DNA of 64,000 bases, taken from Bacteroidota bacterium. GTDB taxonomy: Bacteria; Bacteroidota; Bacteroidia; Bacteroidales; UBA12481. A program made the translations under genes and the position numbers. The DNA lies in the NCBI GenBank assembly GCA_018669475.1, contig JABHCC010000104.1:1-64000 (forward strand). The letters are read 5' to 3'. Under the pieces are notes generated by a model. The model worked only from the letters and a program-made list of their open reading frames with translations. It did no database searches and was not told the DNA's origin. Positions 18,394 to 26,522 of this stretch are shown piece by piece (within the stretch, counting starts at the first letter, position 1; every line of letters starts with the position of its first letter).

Positions 18394-20046
18394 ATGAAAA
18401 CTATCAGAGTACTACTTATTTTTACTTTCCTTGTAGCCTCATTTACCCTGATTCAGGCACAGGATACCGGTAAGGATACCGGATTAGAAGCAATAACTAA
18501 AGGCGCTATTCAAGGTCAATTGGAATTTCTTGCCTCAGATTGGACTCTTGGAAGAGAAACTGGTGCTGAGGGAGCTTACATGGCTGGTGATTATATTGCC
18601 AGTATGTTCAAAGTTTTTGGATTGAAGCCTGGAGGAGACCCTAAACAAAGAAGTTACAATATGAGAAGCTTCCGCCGTGGTGGAGGTACACCACCACCAC
18701 CTGAACAGAGCTATTTTCAAAACTTTAATCTCGTTGAAACCTGGCCAGGTGAAAAACAGGAATTCAGTGTTGTATCAAAAAAAGATGGAGGATATAAGTC
18801 TGTAGATTTTAATTACCAAACTGATTTCTCATTAAGCCCGGGTCAAACCGGAATCGAAGCAGAAGTTCCTGTTGTATTTATTGGATACGGTTTAAAAGAT
18901 GATGCTAAAGGTTATAATGACCTTAAAGGATTAGATCTTAATGGAAAGATAGTAATCAAACTATCAGGCTTTCCAGGACATAAAGCTCCAGGGAGTATAA
19001 CTTATGAAAAATTCAAGCCTGAAGAGCAAAGCAATCAAGCAAATCGATTTAGACGTTATGGAGGTAGCAGGAATACCTGGGCTAATGAAGCAGGCGTTCT
19101 AGGGATAATAGAAGTGAATCCCAACCGGGATCCAACAGTTGTATGGGTTAAAAATATTCCATACAAAACAGAAGGAAGATCCAGAAGTGGTGTTAGTAAA
19201 TCCCTAAGACGAATGGGTGATCAGCTGAGTCAAAGAGCTGCAACCTTTCAGGTAACTCAAAGAGTCATTAGCGAAATCATTAACGGACTTGATTTTGATA
19301 TCGAAGAACTTGAAAATAAGATTGCTGAGACAGGTAAACCTGCTTCAATGGAACTTCCTGGCAAATTTATTCGGTTCAAAACTTCAGTAAATTCTCGTAT
19401 TGTGCGTTGCAGAAATGTTGTAGCCGTTCTGGAAGGAAAGGATACAACAAATGCAATTGTAATTGGCGGACACTATGACCATCTGGGAGAAAGAGATGGA
19501 TACATTTTTAATGGGGCAGATGATAATGCATCAGGAACAGTTGGTGTGATGACAATCGCTAAGGCAATGGTGGCTTCAGGAGTTAAACCAGAGAAGACAA
19601 TAGTATTTTGTGCCTGGACAGGAGAAGAAAAAGGTTTGATTGGATCGGGCTATTTCGTTGACAATCATTATGACTGGAATATACTCTGCAATCTTAATTA
19701 TGATATGATATCTCGGAATAGTCCGGGTGAAGATCAGGACAAGAAAATTTCAATGACTTTTACAAGCACTTTCCCTGTTTTTCAGGAGCTTACTCAAAAG
19801 CATAATGATGAATACGATTTGGGCTTCGATATTAACTTCAGAGGCAGTGAAAGACCAGGTGGTGGAAGTGATCATGCTCCCTTTGCCCGTGCAGATATTC
19901 CTGTTTTCTATTTCATGGCTGGATTCCCTCCGGAGTATCATCAGCCAGAAGATCATGTAGAATTAGTCTTATGGGACAAAATGCTGAATATTATTAAATT
20001 AGGATATCTCGATATTTATGAACTAGCAAATATGAATTGGGAATAA
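18394..20046 (+). CDS. Secreted M28-family metallopeptidase (copy 2)
   Basis: A 550-residue paralogue of the preceding gene, with signal peptide (about residues 1-22), shared N-terminal block QGQLEFLASDWTLGRETG, PA-like insert and M28 catalytic residues GGHYDHLG (about 357), GADDNASGT, CAWTGEEKGLIGS, YDMISR and HQPEDHVE (about 516). The insert domain diverges most (an RRYGGSRNTWAN segment and a PPPPE stretch near residue 100), suggesting different substrate specificity after duplication. A terminator-like hairpin follows between this gene and the convergent barrel gene. Confidence 0.94.
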   Translation: MKTIRVLLIFTFLVASFTLIQAQDTGKDTGLEAITKGAIQGQLEFLASDWTLGRETGAEGAYMAGDYIASMFKVFGLKPGGDPKQRSYNMRSFRRGGGTPPPPEQSYFQNFNLVETWPGEKQEFSVVSKKDGGYKSVDFNYQTDFSLSPGQTGIEAEVPVVFIGYGLKDDAKGYNDLKGLDLNGKIVIKLSGFPGHKAPGSITYEKFKPEEQSNQANRFRRYGGSRNTWANEAGVLGIIEVNPNRDPTVVWVKNIPYKTEGRSRSGVSKSLRRMGDQLSQRAATFQVTQRVISEIINGLDFDIEELENKIAETGKPASMELPGKFIRFKTSVNSRIVRCRNVVAVLEGKDTTNAIVIGGHYDHLGERDGYIFNGADDNASGTVGVMTIAKAMVASGVKPEKTIVFCAWTGEEKGLIGSGYFVDNHYDWNILCNLNYDMISRNSPGEDQDKKISMTFTSTFPVFQELTQKHNDEYDLGFDINFRGSERPGGGSDHAPFARADIPVFYFMAGFPPEYHQPEDHVELVLWDKMLNIIKLGYLDIYELANMNWE

Positions 20047-20069
20047 CAAACCTGAAACAAACCAAAAGT

Positions 20070-20106
20070 ATAAGGGGGGACACATTGTGTCTCCCTTTAT
20101 TTTTGA
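20070..20106 (+). terminator. Bidirectional terminator-like hairpin
   Basis: TAAGGGGGGACACA pairs with TGTGTCTCCCTTTA with one irregularity and is followed by ATTTTTG. It sits between two convergent genes and could stop both transcripts. Confidence 0.7.
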
Positions 20107-20113
20107 TATTGCT

Positions 20114-20611
20114 CTATTGCTCGCGGGTTTCCGGTGTATAAATAATTCCAGCCGTTAACATCCCCTGATGATAATTACCGGTTGTATACCTGGCCTCTCC
20201 AAAGGCTGTCATTGTATCAGTGAATTCAAATTGCACACCTCCTCCAAAGCTAAACCCAAAGCCAAAATTCAGGTCGACATCAAAGGGGCTGGTATCTAAA
20301 TCGAAATAATTCTTTAAAGTAAGTCCTGCCAAGGGATATACGGCTATAACATCTTCTTTATATACAAGATAATGTACATGAGCGCATATTTCTGTCAAAT
20401 AACTGAATCCATACTTAAATGAAGGTCCAATATCAACTTTTGGGGCCAAAATCAGATCATCAGTTAAATTATACTCACCCCTGATATCAATACCTAAATG
20501 ATAATATGAACCAAAATTAATTCCACCTCCGAATCTCAATTGAGCCATACTTTGAGAGGCAGATAAGCCTATAACTAAGCCTAATAACAATAAAAATACT
20601 TTCCTTTTCAT
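20114..20611 (-). CDS. Small outer-membrane beta-barrel protein
   Basis: A 165-residue protein with a signal peptide (cleavage after SQSMAQ, near residue 23) and then alternating hydrophobic/polar strands rich in Gly, Tyr and Phe (LRFGGGINFGSYYHLGIDI, LNFGFGFSFGGGVQFEF), ending with a strand-like segment. The length and pattern suit an 8-stranded OmpX/OmpW-like barrel. No specific family can be named. It is 39 bp downstream of a lipoprotein gene on the same strand. Confidence 0.75.
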   Translation of the reverse strand: MKRKVFLLLLGLVIGLSASQSMAQLRFGGGINFGSYYHLGIDIRGEYNLTDDLILAPKVDIGPSFKYGFSYLTEICAHVHYLVYKEDVIAVYPLAGLTLKNYFDLDTSPFDVDLNFGFGFSFGGGVQFEFTDTMTAFGEARYTTGNYHQGMLTAGIIYTPETREQ

Positions 20612-20649
20612 AGTAACTTATATTAAGTTTTATTCAAAAAATATGCTCA

Positions 20650-21201
20650 CTATCTGATCCAATAATAACGATCGGTTCTTTCGCCAATACCTTTCAGCCA
20701 GCTTATTATTGTCCCGGCTTTATGATGGCTATTAGTCACACTAATATCTCCGGATGTAGCCAATACCTGCTTCTTGTATTTGTTCATCTGCTGGTTCCAA
20801 ACATAAACATATAAGCCTCCAATTCCTGCATCAGCCATGAATGTATCTGATGTGTCGATTCTCCCATTTAATAAATCAAAGCGCTCATTGAAGTGATTCA
20901 GAATATCATCTTTTGATATAGCAAAATAGCTTGTATCTGTCTGTGATAAATTTGATTCTAAATCCTCTTTAGAAATATATCCTTCATCATCCGTAAATTT
21001 CCAGTTGCCAGGAGAAGTAAATCCTTTCACTTCACCATTCTCATCAATCATCCACCCCATGTGGGTATAGATCCATGCATGATTGACATATTCATACTCA
21101 AAAAGGACAGCTTGCGTTATATCCGTATTCACTTCTGATTTCTTACAGCCAAAAACTACCATCCCCAACACTGATATTGCTAAAATAATTCTCATCATCA
21201 T
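20650..21201 (-). CDS. Lipoprotein of unknown function
   Basis: A 183-residue lipoprotein; the lipobox GMVVFGC places the lipidated Cys at about residue 19. The mature part is acidic and Tyr/Trp rich (HAWIYTHMGWMIDENGEVKGF, then WLKGIGERTDRYYWIR) and matches no family I know. The start may be any of three consecutive Met codons. It lies between a larger lipoprotein gene 69 bp upstream and a barrel gene downstream, so the three may form an envelope operon. Confidence 0.75.
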   Translation of the reverse strand: MMMRIILAISVLGMVVFGCKKSEVNTDITQAVLFEYEYVNHAWIYTHMGWMIDENGEVKGFTSPGNWKFTDDEGYISKEDLESNLSQTDTSYFAISKDDILNHFNERFDLLNGRIDTSDTFMADAGIGGLYVYVWNQQMNKYKKQVLATSGDISVTNSHHKAGTIISWLKGIGERTDRYYWIR

Positions 21202-21269
21202 ATTATAATTTCAGGCTATGAGGCAAAAACCATACCGTTACCTATTAATACTAGTACGGTCACAAAATA

Positions 21270-22703
21270 TTAGAAAACAACACTGGTTTTACTTTCATAT
21301 GTAATACCATCGATTTTATCTGTCACAACTGTTATCACATCCCTGACACCTTCCTTGCCCCCAGGAATATCTGAAAAAGAGATTGTTCCTGTTTGAAGAA
21401 ATTCTGTCCTTACAGGTGAGGGATTATAACCATCTGACCCAGAAACAGTAAGGGTCACCCAAACACCTCCTTCAACTGGGCAAACAACGTCGCATGATAC
21501 CGAGTAGTTTCCACCAGGGGAAGGGTTCCCCGAGATTTTAATGATGCCCAAATAAAATTCGCCACCAACATCCCATGAATATGACCCAGGATTATTCGGA
21601 TCAAATGAAGTTAATTCAGTTGATTCTGTTCCATGACCCGGAATACTTACATCCAGTTTATAGACATATGACACGCCTGGTGTAAAAGCTTGATAGATCT
21701 CGTAGCCCGACAAACAAGCGGTTTCGTAGTTGCCTGATTCAGCTAATTGCTCTCTCAGCTTACAAAAATCAGGGAATCCGCCAACAATATAAGGACAAAC
21801 GGCAGACGCCGCAGTTAGCAAAGTTGGATCCAATTCAGTTTTTGCTGATATCTTCTTATTCATCTTATCGCAGATGACTCCGGGAGGATGTGCTTCTCCA
21901 GAAAAATTCTCATTTGACAAATTATAAGCAAAACACACATCTGTCAATCCCTTCATTATTGAATTACACAATTTATTTGCATTGGACTCTTGAGATTGTG
22001 AGGGAATATTGAACGAATAATTCCCTGTTTTGTCTCCATCACTCGTGTAGTTTGCCCCTGTGATGGGAGGTTCAATAGTGAGCGTAACACTGGCATCCTT
22101 AACCAGTTCTCCACATTTAAAAATCTCAAAACTCATATTCCCAACCAATCCTTTGTGCGCTTTTGTCACAGCTTGGTCACTATGATTAACCAACAATTCA
22201 GGTTGGATATTACCTCGATCGCTGGGTACTATACTATTTGATTCCCAAGAAGAATTGAAATCTCCTGGAGAAAATAATACAGAAACAGTTTCCTCGCCTG
22301 TTGGCCATATTATAGTTATAAGCATGGCTGTATCAGAGGGGTAATGATATTCATAAACGAACCCATTCGGTGCAGTAACTCGTTCTGGCAACAAATCATC
22401 ATTCAACATAGTCACATAATAATCATCATCACCAGGATACTTAGTATAGAAATAGGTTATTCTTTCGGTTGCCCCTTCTTCGTCTTTTTCACCAAAGAAA
22501 ACAAATTCAGTATTGTCCCCAGTTGATACTTTGGCAACTGTAGGGTCAGTAGGATTGGTAAAAACCTCCATCTCTTTGATCTCTGATGAGGAGCCAAGAC
22601 CATAACTCTCTAATGTATCAGAATAGCCATAATCATTAATTTCCTGGCATGCATTCAGCATAACTATCACAAAGATTAGTCCTAAGTAATTAAGTCTTTT
22701 CAT
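21270..22703 (-). CDS. Large lipoprotein of unknown function, start codon inside dispersed repeat
   Basis: A 477-residue lipoprotein with signal MKRLNYLGLIFVIVMLNAC (lipobox Cys at residue 19). The mature protein is beta-rich and Gly/Asp/Ser-rich with several cysteines between residues 190 and 330 and an Ig-like C-terminal part (VWVTLTVSGSDGYNPS). No family recognised; surface exposure is plausible but not shown. Its ATG is the last three bases of the long dispersed repeat copy A, which therefore supplies its whole translation initiation region. Confidence 0.78.
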   Translation of the reverse strand: MKRLNYLGLIFVIVMLNACQEINDYGYSDTLESYGLGSSSEIKEMEVFTNPTDPTVAKVSTGDNTEFVFFGEKDEEGATERITYFYTKYPGDDDYYVTMLNDDLLPERVTAPNGFVYEYHYPSDTAMLITIIWPTGEETVSVLFSPGDFNSSWESNSIVPSDRGNIQPELLVNHSDQAVTKAHKGLVGNMSFEIFKCGELVKDASVTLTIEPPITGANYTSDGDKTGNYSFNIPSQSQESNANKLCNSIMKGLTDVCFAYNLSNENFSGEAHPPGVICDKMNKKISAKTELDPTLLTAASAVCPYIVGGFPDFCKLREQLAESGNYETACLSGYEIYQAFTPGVSYVYKLDVSIPGHGTESTELTSFDPNNPGSYSWDVGGEFYLGIIKISGNPSPGGNYSVSCDVVCPVEGGVWVTLTVSGSDGYNPSPVRTEFLQTGTISFSDIPGGKEGVRDVITVVTDKIDGITYESKTSVVF

Positions 22704-22802
22704 CCGTTTATATTTATTTTATTTGTCGGATGGAGCTCGCATAACAAAAACAATCATCCGGTTCTGTGTTAAAATATTTTCCCTTCGTCATGCTCGGTTC
22801 AT
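22701..22802 (-). repeat. Dispersed leader repeat, full copy A
   Basis: Read on the minus strand: 5' box GAACCGAGCATGAC near 22800, box 1 CGGATG (22755-22760), middle block TTATGCGAGCTC, box 2 CATCCG (22727-22732) and box 3 CGGATG (22701-22706) whose ATG starts the lipoprotein gene. Boxes 1/2 and 2/3 are perfect 6-bp complements, so two alternative hairpins are possible. Confidence 0.9.
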
Positions 22803-22898
22803 AATGAATTGATTAATCAAATTAGATATAAGTATATGTCAAATAATTAAATCCATTCACATTCAGGAACCTAAAACCAAACAGACTCAAGGACTGAT

Positions 22899-23138
22899 TC
22901 AAGCCTCTATCCCAATCAACTCTCCATCCTTATTCATCTCAATCCTCTTATGCACCCGATTCCTTCTTGCCATCAATGCAGATGGCAGGGATGCATCATC
23001 ATCAAAGAAGCTCAGAGTGACTAACCAATTCTTATTTTTCCCTTTGTTTGTAGCTGCTTCAACTCTTAAACCTTCCAAGATGGGTCTGAATACGGCGAGA
23101 TGCTCTTTTGCTTTATGTATTGCTTCGATAGCGTTCAT
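22899..23138 (-). CDS. Small conserved-looking protein, unknown function
   Basis: A 79-residue, soluble, basic protein starting MNAIEAIHKAKEHLAVF and ending NKDGELIGIEA. The pattern of an N-terminal amphipathic helix followed by the strand NWLVTLSFFDDD suggests a small alpha/beta domain. Codon use resembles the neighbours, and no overlapping better ORF exists, so I regard it as real. I do not recognise a family, and it has no obvious operon partner. Confidence 0.65.
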   Translation of the reverse strand: MNAIEAIHKAKEHLAVFRPILEGLRVEAATNKGKNKNWLVTLSFFDDDASLPSALMARRNRVHKRIEMNKDGELIGIEA

Positions 23139-23181
23139 TGAATAATAAATTTGTATGAAGTTAAGGAAAAAGAATTAAAGC

Positions 23182-23211
23182 GGGAGACGGGAGGGATGGG
23201 AGGCGGGAGGG
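23182..23211 (+). other. G-tract cluster, potential G-quadruplex
   Basis: Six runs of GGG separated by loops of 1-4 bases occur within 30 bp, an extreme composition for this AT-rich genome and a textbook intramolecular G-quadruplex pattern. It lies in noncoding DNA beside minisatellites and the tRNA-Asp gene. Confidence 0.75.
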
Positions 23212-23220
23212 TTGCAAGGT

Positions 23221-23303
23221 TACGTGGGGTTATGCGGGGTTACGCGGGGTTTACGCAAGGTGACGCCATCGTGACGCCATCGTGACGCTGTCGTGACGCT
23301 GTC
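23221..23303 (+). repeat. Noncoding minisatellites (10-bp and 11-bp units)
   Basis: Three 10-bp units TACGTGGGGT / TATGCGGGGT / TACGCGGGGT (23221-23250) are followed by four 11-bp units: GTGACGCCATC twice, then GTGACGCTGTC twice (23260-23303), with a decayed fifth. The pairwise identity of adjacent units suggests recent slippage. No coding frame passes through. Confidence 0.9.
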
Positions 23304-23351
23304 GTCACGCCAAGTCGTGACTTCGGTTTCGGACCCTTGACTTCGGACCTC

Positions 23352-23393
23352 TTAAAAAAAATAGCCCCTTCAAGTACTAGACTATCAGGGGCT
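23352..23393 (-). terminator. Rho-independent terminator of tRNA-Asp
   Basis: On the minus strand AGCCCCT and AGGGGCT form a 7-bp stem with a 17-nt loop, followed by ATTTTTTTTAAG. It begins 15 bp after the tRNA 3' end. Confidence 0.9.
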
Positions 23394-23407
23394 TTTCTCT
23401 CTACTCG

Positions 23408-23481
23408 CGGTCACGACGAGACTCGAACTCGCGACCTCCGGCGTGACAGGCCGGCATTCTAACCAACTGAACTACATGACC
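23408..23481 (-). tRNA. tRNA-Asp (GTC)
   Basis: A 74-nt cloverleaf on the minus strand: acceptor arms GGTCATG/CGTGACC (one G-T pair) with discriminator G, D-arm with AGTTGGTTAGA, anticodon stem-loop CCGGCCTGTCACGCCGG with anticodon GTC, and T-loop GTTCGAGTC. CCA is not encoded. It is the only tRNA in the window and is followed by its own terminator. Confidence 0.97.
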
Positions 23482-23580
23482 GAGTTGATGTGGGTGCAAA
23501 AGTAAACAATTTTTTATACCAACAAGCCTTTTTTAAAAAAAAATCGGAAAATGATATTCAGAATCCGGAATTCAGAATTT

Positions 23581-23683
23581 CATCCGTTTATATTTGATTT
23601 TATTTATCGGATGGAGCTCACATAACAAAAACAATCATCCGTGTGGTTGTTAAATATTTTTCCTTTTGTCATGCTCGGTTCAT
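23581..23683 (-). repeat. Dispersed leader repeat, full copy D without a following gene
   Basis: A complete copy with all three boxes (23636-23641, 23608-23613, 23581-23586). Unlike the others, the terminal ATG opens only a three-codon frame (Met-Lys-Phe-stop). It begins 5 bp after the stop of the phosphoesterase gene and ends about 100 bp before tRNA-Asp, which is the next gene on that strand. Confidence 0.9.
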
Positions 23684-23687
23684 CTGC

Positions 23688-26465
23688 TTATTTGTTCTTT
23701 CGCCATTCGTCTAGTTCCTTGCTCTCCCTAAGCATATCCTCTACTTTGTCAATCTCCGGACTATCTTCAAGAGCATCCCAATTGAAGTTTTCGTCGAATG
23801 GATCAAGTGCCTTTTGAGGGACGAAAATCCTCGGATCAGCCTTTAAAGCATAATACGGGGAATAGTCAGGACTTGATTGAAAAAAATCAGCAAGATCAGT
23901 AGCCCCGGTATCATATTGATTCAAAGTGGGTATACCAAAGATATTCCAGAAAGTTTTGAATAGGCTACCAAAACTATAATGGACATGCGATACATAATTC
24001 TTTTTTGCATATGGGGATATCACAATTAAAAGGCTCCTGTGTGCATCTACATGGTCTACCCCGCCCTGGGCATCATCTTCGGTTATGACAATGGCCATGT
24101 TTTTCCAATAAGGAGTGTGAGAAAGGAATTCAACTAATCGTCCGATAGCCAGATCATTGTCAGCCATGTAACTCTCACGGTAGGGAAATCCGGCCTCAGG
24201 ACGATTTCCTGCCCCATGATCGTTCGGAACAATGATGGTCAACATCTGAGGTAATTCGTATTTACCATCTGACCATCTGAGCTCATATTCTTCGATAAAC
24301 ATGTCAATTCTGAACTGGTCTGGGATTGCCATGTTATATGTTGGGAACAGCTTTGATGTTTTATCGTAAATAGGTGCAGGCATCGGATAATTTGCCAAAT
24401 GCTTAATTCCTGAATGCTTATACTCCTGTTTATATGACCCTGGTTCGAACATTGTACCAAAACCAAAATTGAATAAGCGAACATCATGTCTCTCAAGATG
24501 GTCCCACATTGATCCGGCTTCATTATAGTCCTCCGGATAAATGGCCCCTGCTGCCCCGACAAAACTAAGGGCACCCGGTGCTTTTGAATCAGCCCGATAA
24601 TTTCGATTCCCACCATAACTGGCCGGAGTAGTGGCCTCAACCCATTCATTAGGGTAGGTATTGGCCAGCCATCGATGCCCATCAGCCGACACATCCGAAT
24701 CCACATAGAAATTGTCGCCAATTCCAAATTGAGACGCCAAAGCCAGATGATTTGGCATTACAGCTACGTCTTCATGAGAGTCTCCATTGGGATTATCTAT
24801 TTTCTGATGCAAACCATAACGTGCAATAGTAGGATCACCCTTTCCTCCTGGAACCTGACCAAAGACTTCATCATATGTTCTGTTCTCTTTCGAAACAAAA
24901 ACGACATACTTTATTGGTGATTCTTTCTCTCCGCCGTATAGCGGTATCGGATTGTCTTTTCTCCAATCGAAATCAGCAGAGTTTACATCAGTAAATGTGT
25001 AATTATTTCGCTCAACATCTTTCGAGTATTCCTTTAACTGTCGATCTGAAGGTACTGGTATCACTGACACACTGCCTCTCATCAAACTTCCGATGTAACT
25101 TCCATAGGGACCAGCTTCAAAAGCTTCACCTCCGTTTGGTCCACTTCCAAATCCCTTTGCATTAGTAACGACAATATGCCGTCCATCCGGAGTAACAGCC
25201 AGTTTTGACGGAAACCATCCGGCAGGAATATGACCAATTAATTTTAGTTCGGGAATATCTATTACACCGATAGCATTGATACCAGCCTCGGCAACATACA
25301 GACGTTTCTGATCGGGCGAAACAGCTAATCCGAAAGGAATCATTCCTCTGAATCGATCAACTCTTGAATCAAGAGGCAATTGGATTGTTGCGACCACAGT
25401 GTCGAGCTTCGGGTCAATTACAGATATATTGTCATTGCTGCCATTACTTACAAAAACATACTCATCAGTAGCCGCAATAGAATTCGGGCTTGCTCCACCA
25501 ACTGCTGGAATATCTTCAACCATTTCTCCTATTAATGTTCCGGTTTTGGTTTTAGCAACAACAGATGGCCCGCCAGAAGCTTTCAAATCAATTGTCCAAA
25601 CAGAGAATGATTCAGGGGCATTCGGGTCGCCTAAACCTGGAATGTTAAGACTGTCAGTGTAAATGCCATCGCGGGCTTCCTTGCTATTGTATGCAAATGC
25701 CGGATAATCAATACTTGTAGCGCTGATGCTATCCGGATTCAGGCTGGCAAAACGAGAATACTCAAACATGCCCACATTGGCAACATAGACCCGGTTTTCA
25801 TCCGGAGATAAGCAAATTCCAAAAGGATATCTGCCTGTTGATGTTCGGTGTAATACTTCCTTGCTGACCAGATCAATTTCCAGCATAAGAAAGTTAATCT
25901 GATCAACTACATAGAGGCGATTACCAAGCTCATTAATAGTTAAATCCCCAAGGTAACCATGAGTATAATCCTTGCCGTTTATCTCTGCAGCACAATCAAT
26001 GTAGCCTTTTGACTCCCGGGTATCCACATCGAACATATATATTCGGTTTGCCTGGCCACCAGCAGCATATATAGTCTGATTATCAGGAGATATTGCAATC
26101 CCCATGAAAACAGATGCAAGAACGCCTTTATCAGTTGTAGGGCTATCTGGTATTTGGAAAATATCTGGATCGCCAGTCAATATATCTTTCAAGATACTTA
26201 TAGACAATGGATTAGTTCCTGAATTTGCAGTTATTGCTATGGACCCGTCACTACTCAGTACCAGGCCAAAAGGATGAGGCGCAATCCTGTAGGTTTTACC
26301 AGCCGGCTGAACCAGTCGTCCATTTGGGATCACAGTCATACCATTAGTATCCATATGAGTATATTGATCAGAGGCAGGTGCCTGAGCAACATAGAGCTTA
26401 TCAGGATTATTATTGCAGCTCAGTGTGAGTGAAATAATTGCAAGGAGTAATAAGTTTCTTATCAT
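23688..26465 (-). CDS. YncE-type beta-propeller / phosphoesterase lipoprotein
   Basis: A 925-residue lipoprotein (lipobox LTLSC, Cys about residue 17). Residues about 60-470 hold YVTN-type propeller repeats (for example YPFGICLSPDENRVYVANVG and IPFGLAVSPDQKRLYVAEAG). Residues about 525-900 form an alkaline-phosphatase-superfamily phosphoesterase domain, with VVFVSKENRTYDEVFG, SADGHRW, IIVPNDHG and ITEDDAQGGVDHVDAHR supplying likely metal ligands. This two-domain architecture is widespread in Bacteroidota; substrates are unknown, probably phosphate esters or phospholipids outside the cytoplasm. The next gene upstream, DPP IV, lies 51 bp away with a 7-bp repeat between them. Confidence 0.9.
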   Translation of the reverse strand: MIRNLLLLAIISLTLSCNNNPDKLYVAQAPASDQYTHMDTNGMTVIPNGRLVQPAGKTYRIAPHPFGLVLSSDGSIAITANSGTNPLSISILKDILTGDPDIFQIPDSPTTDKGVLASVFMGIAISPDNQTIYAAGGQANRIYMFDVDTRESKGYIDCAAEINGKDYTHGYLGDLTINELGNRLYVVDQINFLMLEIDLVSKEVLHRTSTGRYPFGICLSPDENRVYVANVGMFEYSRFASLNPDSISATSIDYPAFAYNSKEARDGIYTDSLNIPGLGDPNAPESFSVWTIDLKASGGPSVVAKTKTGTLIGEMVEDIPAVGGASPNSIAATDEYVFVSNGSNDNISVIDPKLDTVVATIQLPLDSRVDRFRGMIPFGLAVSPDQKRLYVAEAGINAIGVIDIPELKLIGHIPAGWFPSKLAVTPDGRHIVVTNAKGFGSGPNGGEAFEAGPYGSYIGSLMRGSVSVIPVPSDRQLKEYSKDVERNNYTFTDVNSADFDWRKDNPIPLYGGEKESPIKYVVFVSKENRTYDEVFGQVPGGKGDPTIARYGLHQKIDNPNGDSHEDVAVMPNHLALASQFGIGDNFYVDSDVSADGHRWLANTYPNEWVEATTPASYGGNRNYRADSKAPGALSFVGAAGAIYPEDYNEAGSMWDHLERHDVRLFNFGFGTMFEPGSYKQEYKHSGIKHLANYPMPAPIYDKTSKLFPTYNMAIPDQFRIDMFIEEYELRWSDGKYELPQMLTIIVPNDHGAGNRPEAGFPYRESYMADNDLAIGRLVEFLSHTPYWKNMAIVITEDDAQGGVDHVDAHRSLLIVISPYAKKNYVSHVHYSFGSLFKTFWNIFGIPTLNQYDTGATDLADFFQSSPDYSPYYALKADPRIFVPQKALDPFDENFNWDALEDSPEIDKVEDMLRESKELDEWRKNK

Positions 26466-26494
26466 GATGAATTGCTAATTGGTGAATGGTGAAA

Positions 26495-26522
26495 GTTATA
26501 GCTTATAGGTTATAGGTTATAG
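26495..26522 (-). repeat. Four 7-bp tandem units at the 3' end of the DPP IV gene
   Basis: GTTATAG, CTTATAG, GTTATAG, GTTATAG in direct succession. The last unit overlaps the stop codon region (26517-26519) of the DPP IV gene, and the array fills half of the 51-bp gap to the next gene. Confidence 0.8.

Noticed and set aside
22726-22792. A short ORF (about 25 codons) inside repeat copy A starting at the GAGCATG of the 5' box
   Set aside because: In copy B a one-base length difference breaks the same frame after seven codons and other copies also lose it, so the repeat is not conserved as coding.
23180-23345. CRISPR-like array in the repeat-rich island
   Set aside because: Units are 10-11 bp without spacers and no cas genes are near; it is a minisatellite.
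21270-26465. Type IX secretion C-terminal sorting domains on the large exported proteins
   Set aside because: None of the C-termini shows the Gly/Lys-rich sorting motif; most proteins carry lipoprotein signals instead.
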